Notes: a model not told the origin generated them from the letters alone. DNA of 64,000 nucleotides from Deltaproteobacteria bacterium (GCA_016875395.1 VGRF01000009.1:62001-126000), one strand, 5' to 3'. Numbered from the stretch's first letter, positions 29,601-37,556 are shown. Translations and numbers: made by a program.

Positions 29601-31144
29601 GCCGCGCGGTCCTCGGCGCCGCCCGCGATCGCCTTCTCCACGTAGCGCCACAGGGCTGCGCGCTCGCGCGCGCTCTCGCGCGTCCACGGCAAGAAGTGCT
29701 CGCTGCGGCGTTTGCGATCGAAGTAGAACGCGCCTTCTTCGAGCTTCTCGCGCGGCGCGGCGGCAAGCCAGACGATCGTGTCCGCACCCTCCGCGGGTGT
29801 TCGCAGCAGCGCCTCCGTCACGCGCCGGAAGCGCGGCAGCGAAGACGCGACCGCCGGCGTGTCCGCCCAGCCGGGGTGCATCGAGACGGAGCAGACGCTC
29901 GTCTTCGCGAGCTTGCGTGCCCACTGCTCCGCGAGCGCGACCTGCATGCGCTTGGTCTCCGCATACGCGAGCCCGCCGTCGTAGGCGCGCTTCGTCCACT
30001 GCGGATCGTTCAGGTCGAGCTTGCGCGTGTACATCCCGCCCGACGAAACCCAGATCAGCCGCGCGTCGTCCGAGCGCTCGAGCGCCGGCCGTAACAACTG
30101 GGTCAGCAGCTGCGGACCCGCGACGTGCGTCGCGAAGGTGAGCTCGAAGCCGTCGCGCGATTCGCCGCGCTCGTCGGGGAGCACGCCCGCGTTGTGGACG
30201 AGGATGTCGAGGCGCTGCGCCGCGAGGCGCGGCGCGACTGCGCGCACGGCGGCGAGGTCCGACACGTCGAGCACCTCGAGCGAGATCTTGCGGCTGCCCG
30301 TGCGTTCGCGGATGGCGTCGCGCGCGGCGATCCCGCGTTCCTCGTTGCGGCACGCGAGCACGACCTCCGCGCCGAGATCCGCGAGCGCGAGCGCCGTCTC
30401 GAAGCCGATGCCGGAGTTCGCGCCCGTGACTACGGCGCGCTTCCCGCTCAGGTCGCGGTCGAGGTCATCGGGATCGAAGCCGAGCGCGTGGCGCGCGAAG
30501 CCGGTGCGGTCGAACGAGAACAAGATCGTGGGATCGAGCACGCGCGAGAGCGCGTTCGCGGCACGAACCACGCGCGGCGAGGGTGAGCTTTCCTCTCGCA
30601 GCGCGGGCGCGTCGGGCGCGAGCGCGGCGAGGATGTCCTCCGTCGCTGCGTGGTCGCCCGCTTCGCGCGAAACGTGGCGCAGCGTGAGCGACCCATCCTG
30701 GCGCACTACCAGCACGCCTCCGAGCTGGAACGGGTCGCCCTGCACGGCGCCTTGCCGGTAGCCGCCGCGCAGCGCGCGCAACGCGTTCGTCGCGAGGCGC
30801 GGCGAGAGCAGCTCGCTGCGGCCGCGCCGCATGCCCGCCGCGCGATACGAGCGCAGCCCGGGGTCGACGAGCAGCACGACGTCGTCCGGCAAGCCGATGT
30901 CTTCGCGGAATGCGCGGGCAAATTCCGCGGTGCCATTGCCGATGATGGCGAGGTCGCCGCCTGCGGCGCGGATCTCGGGAAGCTTGTCGCGCAACTGCGC
31001 GACTTGTTCGCGGCAGAACATTCAACCGAAGTGGCGCACCCAGGCGATCACGACCTTGCGCTCCCGCCACAGCTCGGCGAGCGCGAGCTCGCCACCTTCT
31101 GCGCGCGCGAGCGAGAGGGCGGCGAGTCGAAGCGAAGTTCTCAT
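29597..31144 (-). CDS. putative selenoprotein: peroxiredoxin-like (AhpC-TSA_2) domain fused to a DHRS12-like short-chain dehydrogenase, Sec encoded by UGA at 31022-31024
   Basis: The start ATG at 31144 has an AGGAG site upstream. Forty codons end in AWVRHFG, then an in-frame TGA (31024-31022), then MFCREQVAQLRD and 474 more open codons. In the Prx-like2/AhpC-TSA_2 family this spot is the first Cys of a CxxC motif, so TGA is read as selenocysteine 41, giving U-x-x-C. The Prx-like domain covers about residues 1-180. The SDR domain follows, with TGANSGIG near 240, IWVSSGG and the YAETK catalytic pair near 394-398. A hairpin 18 bases after the TGA fits a bacterial SECIS. Reading only from the ATG after the TGA would remove the first beta strand and redox residue. 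A nonsense mutation or base error remains possible; no sel genes lie in the window. Confidence 0.78.
30986..31003 (-). promoter_or_regulatory. candidate bacterial SECIS hairpin
   Basis: On the minus strand the 18 bases GTCGCGCAGTTGCGCGAC fold perfectly: a 6-bp stem GTCGCG/CGCGAC with apical loop CAGTTG, or 8 bp with a GT loop. The stem starts 18 nt and the loop 24 nt after the UGA, inside the 16-37 nt window known for SelB-recognised bSECIS elements, and the loop contains GU. It lies within the coding sequence, as bacterial SECIS elements do. An overlapping upstream hairpin (CGCGA/TCGCG) is an alternative. Confidence 0.6.
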
Positions 31145-31197
31145 GGAATCTCCTGGGTGGGCGGAAGCTCGCGGGCGCGCGCGCTCCGCGGGTCGCG

Positions 31198-31359
31198 TCA
31201 GCGGGGTCTTGCGCTCGACGGAGCCTGTTCCGAAGTCTCGGCGGCCGTCTCAGCGCGCGGTGAGCCGTCGAGGAAGCGCTCACGCACGAACGTGTAGGCG
31301 CCGCCGAAGGCCATGAACAGAACTCCGCAGCCCCAAGCGAAGAGGTCCGAGTCAGTCAT
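31198..31359 (-). CDS. 53-residue single-span membrane protein
   Basis: A very short protein starting MTDSDLFAWGCGVLFMAFGGAYTFVRERF: one membrane helix followed by a polar tail rich in Ala, Glu and Ser. Its ATG (31359) overlaps the last eight bases of the 72-residue membrane protein gene, implying coupled translation. It sits between that gene and the peroxiredoxin-SDR gene in the unit of operator C. No family is recognised. Confidence 0.6.
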   Translation of the reverse strand: MTDSDLFAWGCGVLFMAFGGAYTFVRERFLDGSPRAETAAETSEQAPSSARPR

Positions 31360-31570
31360 TTCGGAGTCCTCCGAGCAGCAAGCTCCCCGCAGACAAGATC
31401 GACGGCACCCAGACGCCGACGAAGATCCCGCGATCGTGGTCACCGGTGAAGTAGAAGTAGACCGAGAGCAGGAAGGAAAGCCCTGCGGCGCCGAAGAACC
31501 ACGCCTTCGTCGTAACGAGGGTCTTGTCGACGGAGACCATCTCGTCTCCCCGAGCTCGCGAATTGGCCAT
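31352..31570 (-). CDS. 72-residue two-span membrane protein
   Basis: Starts MANSRARGDEMVSVDKTLVTTKAW after an AAGGA ribosome-binding site. It has two hydrophobic helices (FFGAAGLSFLLSVYFYF and GIFVGVWVPSILSAGSLLLGG) joined by the polar turn TGDHDRG. It is the first gene after operator C, 88 bases from the palindrome. No family is recognised. With the 53-residue partner it may form a small membrane complex or anchor for the redox enzyme encoded next (inference). Confidence 0.65.
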   Translation of the reverse strand: MANSRARGDEMVSVDKTLVTTKAWFFGAAGLSFLLSVYFYFTGDHDRGIFVGVWVPSILSAGSLLLGGLRND

Positions 31571-31883
31571 TGTTGTCGTCCTTTTTTGTCTCGAGCTCTC
31601 GGCCGCACGATGCGGTCGCTCCCGAGCTGTCCATATGGATAACGGAAGAACGGCTTGTTGTCTATATTTTTTATAGACAAAATTTGGGCTGCTCGACAGG
31701 CTCGGCAGGGGCCAGGGCCAGGCCAGAGGACCAAGTCGATCCCTTCACCAAGGGGGCTGGTTTGAGGCGAGCTTCGCGCCCAGTGCTTGCGCCAGACCGT
31801 CGATGGCCTGCAAACCACACGGGGCTTGCTCGGTGGCGACTGCTCGTTGCCTTTGAACGCAGAACGCGAGTCGCGCTGCGAGC
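31571..31883. other. intergenic region holding operator C; no gene
   Basis: This 313-base gap contains the leader and promoter region of the small membrane protein gene and operator C (31658-31680). From 31681 to the 3' end of dps nothing recognisable is seen: no credible start with a ribosome-binding site on either strand. Confidence 0.5.
31658..31680. promoter_or_regulatory. candidate CarH/LitR operator C
   Basis: A perfect palindrome: TTGTCTATA (31658-31666), five T, TATAGACAA (31672-31680). The inner 21 bases share the TGTC-N13-GACA layout of sites A, B and D. It sits 88 bases upstream of the minus-strand unit membrane protein/membrane protein/selenoprotein-SDR/ABC1 in an AT-rich patch of an otherwise GC-rich gap. 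Confidence 0.78.
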
Positions 31884-32360
31884 TCACTCCGTGAGCATCG
31901 CGCGCAAGAACCAGGCGTTCTTCTCCAGCTCGAGCACCGCGGCGGTGAGTAGGTCCGTGGTGTCGTCGTCGCCGAGCTCGAGGGTGACCCCGCGGGCGCT
32001 GCGCAGCCCCGCCGCGTGCTGCTCGAAGCGCTCGGCGAGCAGCTTCACGTGGACGAGATCGCGGCTCGCGGTGTGCGGGTACTCGGGCAGTCGAGAGGAG
32101 CGCGCGACGCAGCGCGCGGTGCCGTGGATCTGCGCGCCGAGTGCCACTGCCCGCTCGGCGAGCGCGTCGTTGTGCGCGGCGAGCCCGAGCGCGAACTGCT
32201 CGAACAGCGGATGGAGGGCCGCGAAGTGCGGACCCTTCACGTTCCAATGCGCGACCTTCAGCTGGCCGTGCAGGTCGAGGCCGTCGAGCACGCAGGCGTG
32301 TAATGCGGCAGCGACCTGCTCGCGGTCTTTCTCGGGAAACGGGATCGGGCTCTGGTACAT
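31884..32360 (-). CDS. dps: Dps-family ferritin-like DNA-protection protein
   Basis: A 158-residue Dps/ferritin-like protein. Ferroxidase residues of the dimer interface are recognisable in LKVAHWNVKGPHFAALHPLFEQFA (His and Asp/Glu positions) and AHNDALAERAVALGA. It stores iron and quenches peroxide-driven Fenton chemistry while coating DNA. The start at 32360 (MYQSPIPF) is supported by GAGGAGATCGTC. It lies 34 bases after the truncated FAD gene on the same strand, so it may be co-transcribed with the lipid methyltransferase from CarH-type site D. Confidence 0.93.
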   Translation of the reverse strand: MYQSPIPFPEKDREQVAAALHACVLDGLDLHGQLKVAHWNVKGPHFAALHPLFEQFALGLAAHNDALAERAVALGAQIHGTARCVARSSRLPEYPHTASRDLVHVKLLAERFEQHAAGLRSARGVTLELGDDDTTDLLTAAVLELEKNAWFLRAMLTE

Positions 32361-32394
32361 GACGATCTCCTCTTCGTTCGGGCGCAAGCCGTAA

Positions 32395-32583
32395 TCAGCG
32401 TGCTTCGACGCAGGGGCGCGAGCGGCGCGCGCGCGTCGCGCTCGAAGCGCACGATCTCGCGCACGTGCTCGCGTGACCCCCGAGCTGCCGCGCGGCCTCG
32501 AACAGCGTGACGTCGTGATGCGGGCCCAATCGGTGGGCGCACGCGAGCCCCGTGATCCCTGCGCCGACGATCGCGATCTTCAT
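32395..32583 (-). pseudogene. N-terminal remnant of an FAD-dependent oxidoreductase
   Basis: Only the dinucleotide-binding start survives: [19 protein letters not shown] and DVTLFEAARQLGGHA, about 38 residues. The reading then turns into an arginine-rich tail without pattern and stops at 32395. Intact homologues (about 400-450 residues, amine oxidase type) sit next to cyclopropane synthase-like genes in many bacteria. Most of the gene was deleted. Its ATG overlaps the stop of the methyltransferase gene (ATGA), so the operon junction is preserved. Confidence 0.75.
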
Positions 32584-33620
32584 CGCGTCGCCTCGCGCGG
32601 GCCCATCAGCACGTGGGATACCCACCACTCCTGGCCGTCGCGGTAGCCGAACAGCTCCGAGCAGCCGAGGAAGAAGAGCCGCCAGCGCTGCAGCCAGAGC
32701 CGTTCGTTCCCCGCGCCGTACGTCTCGCGGAGGATCGGCAACGCCTTGCGGGCGTTGCGATCGAGCTCGGCGAGCCAGGCGTCGCTGGTCTTGCGGTAGT
32801 GCGTCCCGCTCACGCGCCAGCGCCGGCGCACCGCGAGGTCGTCCTGAAACGCGAGCAGCCAGTCGTCGGAAGGCATCATGCCGCCCGTGAAGAAGTGGCG
32901 GCCCATCCAGTTGGCTTCGCCCTCGGTCTCGTACGGATACGCGGCGCTGCGGTGGGCGAAGTGGTGGACGAAGAGCAGGCCGTCGGGTGCGAGCCAGCGC
33001 GCGATGCGGGCGAGCAGGGCGCCGTGGTTGCGCACGTGCTCGAACATCTCGATCGAGACGACGCGATCGAAGCGGCCCTCCGCCTCGAAGCGGTTCACGT
33101 CTTCGGTGACGACTTCGAGATTGCGCAGGCCTTCGCGGTCGGCGCGCCGCCGGATGAACTCCGCTTGGCCCTTCGAGTTCGACACGGCGAGCACGTGGGA
33201 GCCGCGGAAGTGGCTCGCGCACCAGAGCGCGAACGAGCCCCAGCCGCAGCCGAGGTCGAGCACGCGCTGCCCGTCGCGCAGCTGCGCGCGCTCGGCCGTG
33301 AGCGCGAGCATGGCGCGCTCGGCGTCTGCGAGATCCTGCGTGGTCTCGCCCCAATGTGCACAGCTGTACTTGAGGTGAGGGCCGAGCACGAGCTCGAAGA
33401 AGGCCGCGGGAACCTCGTAGTGCTGGCGGTTCGCCGCGTCCGTCGCGAGCGCGACCGGGGAACGGCGCGCGTCCGCGAGAAACGCCTGATGGCGCTCGCT
33501 CTCGCGCTCACAGTCGGCGGCTTCGATTTCGCGCAGGCGCTCGCGGAGCAGCGAACGGATGCCCGCGCGGACGACGAAGTCCGGAAGATGCCCGCGTTCG
33601 GCGAGCGATAAACCGAGCAT
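32580..33620 (-). CDS. cyclopropane-fatty-acyl-phospholipid synthase-like SAM methyltransferase (UfaM type)
   Basis: A 346-residue SAM-dependent methyltransferase of the CFA synthase family. It has [23 protein letters not shown], the SAM motif [30 protein letters not shown], and [13 protein letters not shown] near residue 240. Family members methylate or cyclopropanate unsaturated acyl chains in membrane phospholipids. The start ATG at 33620 follows GAGGA. It is divergent from carH with operator D between them. Such ufaM-like genes are established light-induced members of LitR regulons. The downstream FAD partner is truncated here, so the original two-step lipid modification may be altered. 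Confidence 0.88.
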   Translation of the reverse strand: MLGLSLAERGHLPDFVVRAGIRSLLRERLREIEAADCERESERHQAFLADARRSPVALATDAANRQHYEVPAAFFELVLGPHLKYSCAHWGETTQDLADAERAMLALTAERAQLRDGQRVLDLGCGWGSFALWCASHFRGSHVLAVSNSKGQAEFIRRRADREGLRNLEVVTEDVNRFEAEGRFDRVVSIEMFEHVRNHGALLARIARWLAPDGLLFVHHFAHRSAAYPYETEGEANWMGRHFFTGGMMPSDDWLLAFQDDLAVRRRWRVSGTHYRKTSDAWLAELDRNARKALPILRETYGAGNERLWLQRWRLFFLGCSELFGYRDGQEWWVSHVLMGPREATR

Positions 33621-33672
33621 GTTGTGGGGTCCTCGCGGAAACCAGTTGGACGTTTGCCGCCGCCTCGGATTC

Positions 33673-33693
33673 TGTCAATATTAAATCTAGACA
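33673..33693. promoter_or_regulatory. candidate CarH/LitR operator D (carH autoregulation)
   Basis: A 21-bp palindrome with half-sites TGTCAATAT (33673-33681) and ATCTAGACA (33685-33693) around TAA. It lies between the methyltransferase gene (52 bases) and carH (27 bases), so one bound repressor could cover both promoters. Its right half is the exact complement of the left half of sites A and B. Confidence 0.78.
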
Positions 33694-33720
33694 GTCTCTC
33701 GAGCCCAGAGAGGAGGCGAG

Positions 33721-34683
33721 ATGCCCGCGAGGAACGAAGCCACCTACGCCCTCGGTGCGGTCTGCCGCATCACCGGTCTCTCGCCGCACGTCGTTCGGGT
33801 TTGGGAGCGGCGCTACGGAGCAATCGCGCCGCTGCGCACGCCGAAGGGCACGCGGCGCTACCGGCCGGCGGACGTGGAGCGCCTTCAGCTGCTGCGCGCG
33901 GGCGTCGAGGCGGGCCACCGCATCGGCTCGCTCGTGAGCCTCGACGACCCGACGCTGGCCGCGCTCGCACGGGCGAGCGCCGCGACCCCCGCGCAGCCCG
34001 CAGAGCCGCTCGCGCGCGCCATCGCGGCGATCGAGGCCCTTGACGCTGGCCTCGCCGAGCGAGTCATCGCGGATCAGCTGCTCTCGCTCGGTCCGGTTCG
34101 CTTCGCGCGCGAGTTCGCGCTGCCGCTGCTCGGCGCAGTCGGCACACGCTGGTTCGAGGGCAAGCTGTGCGTCGCGGCCGAGCACATGGCGTCAGCCCAG
34201 CTGCGCTCGCTGTTGGGTGCGGCGCTGCGCCCGGCCCCGCGTGCGGCCGGCGCGCCACTCGTACTCTTCGCGACGCTGCCGAGTGAGCGTCACGAGCTGG
34301 GACTCCTGATCTCGGCGCTCGTCGCGATGGGCGAGGGTGCGAGCCCGTTGTATCTCGGAGTAGAGCTGCCGCCGACCGAGCTGGCGAAGGCGGCCGAGCT
34401 TGCGAGCGCGAGCGCGCTCGTCCTCGCCGTGACGCACGCGAGCAAGGCGACGGGGCGTGATCTCGCGGAGACGAGGTCCGCGATTCCACGCGCGACCGAG
34501 ATCTGGCTCGGTGGCGCGGCCGCATCGAATCTCGAGCTGCCGCCAGGGGTGACGCTGCTCGCGACCCTCGAAGATCTCGAGCGGCAGGTACGCCGCCTCC
34601 ACGAGCCACGCGCAGTTCGTGTCGTCCGCAAGGGCGCGCGCTCCGCCAAGGCCACGCGCAGCAAGCCCCCCCTGCGCGGCTAG
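33721..34683 (+). CDS. carH: CarH/LitR-type MerR-family B12-dependent photoreceptor repressor
   Basis: A 320-residue regulator. A MerR DNA-binding domain lies at residues 8-75 (YALGAVCRITGLSPHVVRVWERRY). A four-helix B12 cap has the Wx9EH signature (W144, E154, H155), and a Rossmann-like cobalamin domain has the ERHELG histidine (H191). These are the residues that hold adenosylcobalamin and sense its photolysis in Thermus CarH. In the dark AdoB12 drives tetramer formation and repression; light breaks the Co-C bond and releases DNA. GAGGAGGCGAG precedes the ATG. Operator D lies 27 bases upstream, implying autoregulation, and three matching sites lie within 13 kb. Confidence 0.95.
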   Translation: MPARNEATYALGAVCRITGLSPHVVRVWERRYGAIAPLRTPKGTRRYRPADVERLQLLRAGVEAGHRIGSLVSLDDPTLAALARASAATPAQPAEPLARAIAAIEALDAGLAERVIADQLLSLGPVRFAREFALPLLGAVGTRWFEGKLCVAAEHMASAQLRSLLGAALRPAPRAAGAPLVLFATLPSERHELGLLISALVAMGEGASPLYLGVELPPTELAKAAELASASALVLAVTHASKATGRDLAETRSAIPRATEIWLGGAAASNLELPPGVTLLATLEDLERQVRRLHEPRAVRVVRKGARSAKATRSKPPLRG

Positions 34684-34747
34684 TCGGCCGCGATGGCCGC
34701 GCCGCAGAGGCGGATCCAAACGAGGGTCGCGCTCACCACGCGCGTGT

Positions 34748-34765
34748 TTCGAGTCCCGTCCGCCA
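34748..34765 (+). repeat. tRNA T-arm-like fragment
   Basis: Fourteen bases TTCGAGTCCCGTCC (34748-34761) followed by GCCA are identical to the T-arm and 3' end of tRNA-Asp (13749-13762) except that five acceptor bases are missing. No cloverleaf can be built here. It may be a remnant of a tRNA 3' end, possibly an old attachment site, or chance. Confidence 0.3.
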
Positions 34766-34899
34766 CAAAGACGACCGACTTCGAGCGCCGAGCGTGGCGC
34801 CCGAGCCGCAGCACAGTGCCTTGGGCGAAGTTGCGGCGCATGTTGTGCCCCGGCGCGGTGCGCGATCACCGAGCCATCTCACTCGCTGCGGAGAACGCG

Positions 34900-35799
34900 A
34901 TGCAGTTCATGCTCCAGTACCCCGACTTCCATGGCGCGGGCGGCGACATGCTCGATGCGGGCAGCGTCGCCGAGATCGCAGTCGCCGCGGAGCGCGCGGG
35001 CTTCGGCGGCCTCGCGTTCACCGAGCATCCTGCGCCGGGTGCGCGGTGGCTCGCGGCTGGCGGGCACCAGGCTCTCGATCCGTTCGTCGCGCTCGGCGGC
35101 GCCGCCACGGTGACGACGCGCATTCGGCTCCTCACGTACCTGACGGTCGTCCCGTACCGAAACCCGCTGCTCCTCGCGAAGTCCGCGGCGACCGTCGATC
35201 GCCTCTCGAATGGGCGCTTCATCTTGGGCGCCGGCGCTGGCTACTTGAAGGGCGAGTTCGCCGCGCTCGGCGCCGACTTCGATGAGCGCAACGCCAGCTT
35301 CGACGAAGCGCTCGACATCCTGCCGCTCTCGTGGCGCGGCGAACCCTTCAGTTATCAGGGCAAGCGCTTCAGCGCGCGCGACGTGCAGGTGTTGCCGAAG
35401 CCCGCGCAGCAGCCGATTCCGATCTGGCTCGGCGGCAACTCGAAGGCGACGCTGCGCCGCGTCGCCGAGCGCTGCCAAGGCTGGATGCCGCTCGTCGGCC
35501 CCGCAGAGCTGTTCAAGACCGCGCGCACCGCTAACGCCGGATCGCACGGCGACATCGCGGCCACGATGCATGCGTTGCGAGGGGCCGCGGCGCAGCGCGG
35601 CGCCACGCTCGATCTGGCGCTCCCGTACAGCGTGGCCGATGTCGCGAAGTCTCTCGCCGATGGGGACCGCCACCGCGAAGCCTTCGCGCACCTCGCCGAG
35701 ATCGGCGCGACCTGGCTGATCGTCACGCTCCGCTCGGCGCCGCGCGAAGCCGTGCTCGACTTCATCGCCGCGTTCGGCGAGACGCATCTCGGCCGCTGA
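34900..35799 (+). CDS. LLM class flavin-dependent oxidoreductase
   Basis: A 299-residue luciferase-like TIM-barrel protein starting MQFMLQYPDFHGAG after GCGGAGAACGCG. It has FTEHPAPGARWL, RIRLLTYLTVVPYRNPLLLAKSAATVDRLSNGRFILGAGAGYL and PIPIWLGGNSKATLRRVAER, characteristic of F420- or FMN-dependent monooxygenase-like enzymes with TIGR03619-type organisation. It is a single gene between carH and modA with over 200 bases on each side, and is distinct from the paralogue at 3585-4667. Substrate unknown. Confidence 0.86.
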   Translation: MQFMLQYPDFHGAGGDMLDAGSVAEIAVAAERAGFGGLAFTEHPAPGARWLAAGGHQALDPFVALGGAATVTTRIRLLTYLTVVPYRNPLLLAKSAATVDRLSNGRFILGAGAGYLKGEFAALGADFDERNASFDEALDILPLSWRGEPFSYQGKRFSARDVQVLPKPAQQPIPIWLGGNSKATLRRVAERCQGWMPLVGPAELFKTARTANAGSHGDIAATMHALRGAAAQRGATLDLALPYSVADVAKSLADGDRHREAFAHLAEIGATWLIVTLRSAPREAVLDFIAAFGETHLGR

Positions 35800-36015
35800 G
35801 CGCGGTCCCGCTGTGACTCATCGCGAGCGGTGCTCCATGCGCTCCACCTCGCTGAAGGGCTCGCGCGCGTCGAGCACTGGTTTCGCGTCGAGCGGTGCAG
35901 ACGCGCGCGCGGATACCGCGGCGCCCGGTGCGCATCTTGCACGACTCCGGCGTCGTTCCGGGCGCGTGCGGCGGGCTGCCCCGCTTCTCCTCGGAGCGAG
36001 ACCCGAGGAGCCCCA

Positions 36016-36819
36016 ATGAGACGCATTTGGCTGGCCGCGCTGATCTCACTCTCGCTCTCCGCGTGCGGGGACGCGCGATCCGCTGGGGAGGCTCCGGCCG
36101 AGGCCGCGTCCGCACCTGACCTCGGCGCGCACCGCGTCGACGTGTGCGCGACCGCCTCGCTGCGGAGCGCATTCGAGGCGATCGCACGCGCGTACGAGGC
36201 GCAGCACGCGGGTGCGGAGGTGGCGCTGCGCTTCGCGGGCAGCGCCGAGCTGCTCGCCGCGCTGAATGCGGGCGAGCCGTGCGACGTGGTCGCGTTCGCG
36301 GACAGCTCCGCGATGTCGCGGGCGGTGGGCGCGGGGCAGATCGCGGTGGGCAGCCCCGCCGAGCTCGCGCGCAATCGCATCGCGATCGCCGTGGCACGGG
36401 GCAACCCGAAGGGCATCGCGCACGTCTCCGACCTCGCGCGCCCGGGCGTGCGCGTCGCGCTCGGCGCTAAGAGCGCGTCGATCGGGCACCACGCGCGCTG
36501 GGTGCTCTCGCGCGCCAAGGTGGCGGTGAAGCCCGTGGCGGAGGTCGCCACCGCGGACGAGGTCTATGCGCGCGTCGCGAGCGGCGAAGCGGATGCGGGC
36601 ATCGTCTACACGACGACCTTCCTCGGCGCAGAGCCCGCGCTGGAGCGCGTCGACCTCCCGGCGGAGGAGAACACGCCCGCGCTCTATTCGATCGCGGTCG
36701 TGCGCGAGCCGCGCGAGAAGCTCGGCGCCGAGGCGTTCCGCGCGTTTGCGCTCGCCGCCGAAGGGCAGCGCTTGTTAGGGGAGGCGGGCTTCCTGCCGAT
36801 CGGCGCGAAGCGGGACTAG
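36016..36819 (+). CDS. modA: ModA-like molybdate/tungstate-binding lipoprotein
   Basis: A 267-residue periplasmic solute-binding protein with a lipobox (LISLSLSACG, Cys17). It has the ModA pattern: VDVCATASLRSAFEAIARAYEAQH, a FAGSAELLAALNAGEPCDVVAFAD loop for oxyanion binding, and late DAGIVYTTTF. It would deliver molybdate to ModBC. No modB or modC adjoins; the next gene is convergent, so it is an orphan component here. GAGGAGCCCCA precedes the ATG. The 216 bases upstream show nothing recognisable. Specificity for molybdate rather than another oxyanion is not certain. Confidence 0.83.
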   Translation: MRRIWLAALISLSLSACGDARSAGEAPAEAASAPDLGAHRVDVCATASLRSAFEAIARAYEAQHAGAEVALRFAGSAELLAALNAGEPCDVVAFADSSAMSRAVGAGQIAVGSPAELARNRIAIAVARGNPKGIAHVSDLARPGVRVALGAKSASIGHHARWVLSRAKVAVKPVAEVATADEVYARVASGEADAGIVYTTTFLGAEPALERVDLPAEENTPALYSIAVVREPREKLGAEAFRAFALAAEGQRLLGEAGFLPIGAKRD

Positions 36820-37556
36820 AGCCCGGCGCCCGGGATCCCGACCATCTCCGTCCCGCTCGTGAACAGGAGCGACTTCTCGGCGTCGAGGAAGCGCTCGATC
36901 CCGTCGGGCTTCATCTCGCTCTGCGCCTTCGCGACCGCTTCCGCGCTCGGCATCCACAGCTCCGTGTGCGCGCCGAACTCCTCGTTCACGGGATCGACGC
37001 TGAACGCCACGACGTAGCGCGCGCAGCCCGCGCGCGTGAGCGCGCCCACGGAGCCAGGCGCGTGGACTTCGAGGTAGTGGCGCACGAACGCGTCGCGATC
37101 GGCGCCGGGCTTCGTCTTCAGCAGGTACGTGAGCTTGTGGAAGCCCGAGCGCGTGAACGGGAACGGCTCGTTCAGAGTGTTCGGGGTCACGGCGAGCGCG
37201 CCGTCGATCACGACGTGCTCGCGCACCATCCACGGCATGTACGGCATGGCCTTTTGCTGGAACGTGTCGGCCGGCTTCGTGCCGTGCGGCTCCTTCGGCT
37301 TCGGCAGATTGATCTTCCACCACAGCTGCGCGATGCCGTCCCACGCGGGCGCAGCTTGCGCCGGCGCGTCGAACAGCGTCGCGATGTAGCGATGCGCGTG
37401 CGGTTGCCCCGCGAGCGCGGCGCCGGCCATCGACTTCACGACGGCGGGCATGTGATTCGCGAACCAGTTCGCGACCAGCTCGTCGCGCGTGACGCCGGGG
37501 CGGCGCCGGATCAGCACGTTCATGCGATAGCCGGGCGTGGGTTCGAGAGCGCGCAT
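36816..37556 (-). CDS. EthD-domain protein (two dimeric alpha-beta barrel repeats)
   Basis: A 246-residue protein with two EthD-like ferredoxin folds. The first begins YRMNVLIRRRPGVTRDELVANWFANHMPAVV, the second FHKLTYLLKTKPGADRDAFVRHYLEVHAPGSV. The R-x-x-x-x-x-x-F-x-x-H-x-x layout of EthD is kept in both. EthD proteins accompany oxygenases in ether, sterol and polyketide degradation. GGAGG sits seven bases before the ATG at 37556. Its stop overlaps that of modA by four bases (convergent). Function unassigned. Confidence 0.78.
   Translation of the reverse strand: MRALEPTPGYRMNVLIRRRPGVTRDELVANWFANHMPAVVKSMAGAALAGQPHAHRYIATLFDAPAQAAPAWDGIAQLWWKINLPKPKEPHGTKPADTFQQKAMPYMPWMVREHVVIDGALAVTPNTLNEPFPFTRSGFHKLTYLLKTKPGADRDAFVRHYLEVHAPGSVGALTRAGCARYVVAFSVDPVNEEFGAHTELWMPSAEAVAKAQSEMKPDGIERFLDAEKSLLFTSGTEMVGIPGAGL

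Noticed and set aside
31000-31018. Alternative SECIS stem CGCGA/TCGCG directly after the UGA
   Set aside because: Its loop begins only about 14 nt after the UGA, slightly short of the known 16-37 nt range, and its stem is interrupted. The following hairpin at 30986-31003 fits better.
31360-32247. Upstream extension of the 53-residue membrane protein frame
   Set aside because: It runs through the 72-residue gene, operator C and the 3' part of dps, with no protein-like pattern. The short ORF from 31359 overlaps its neighbour in the usual way.
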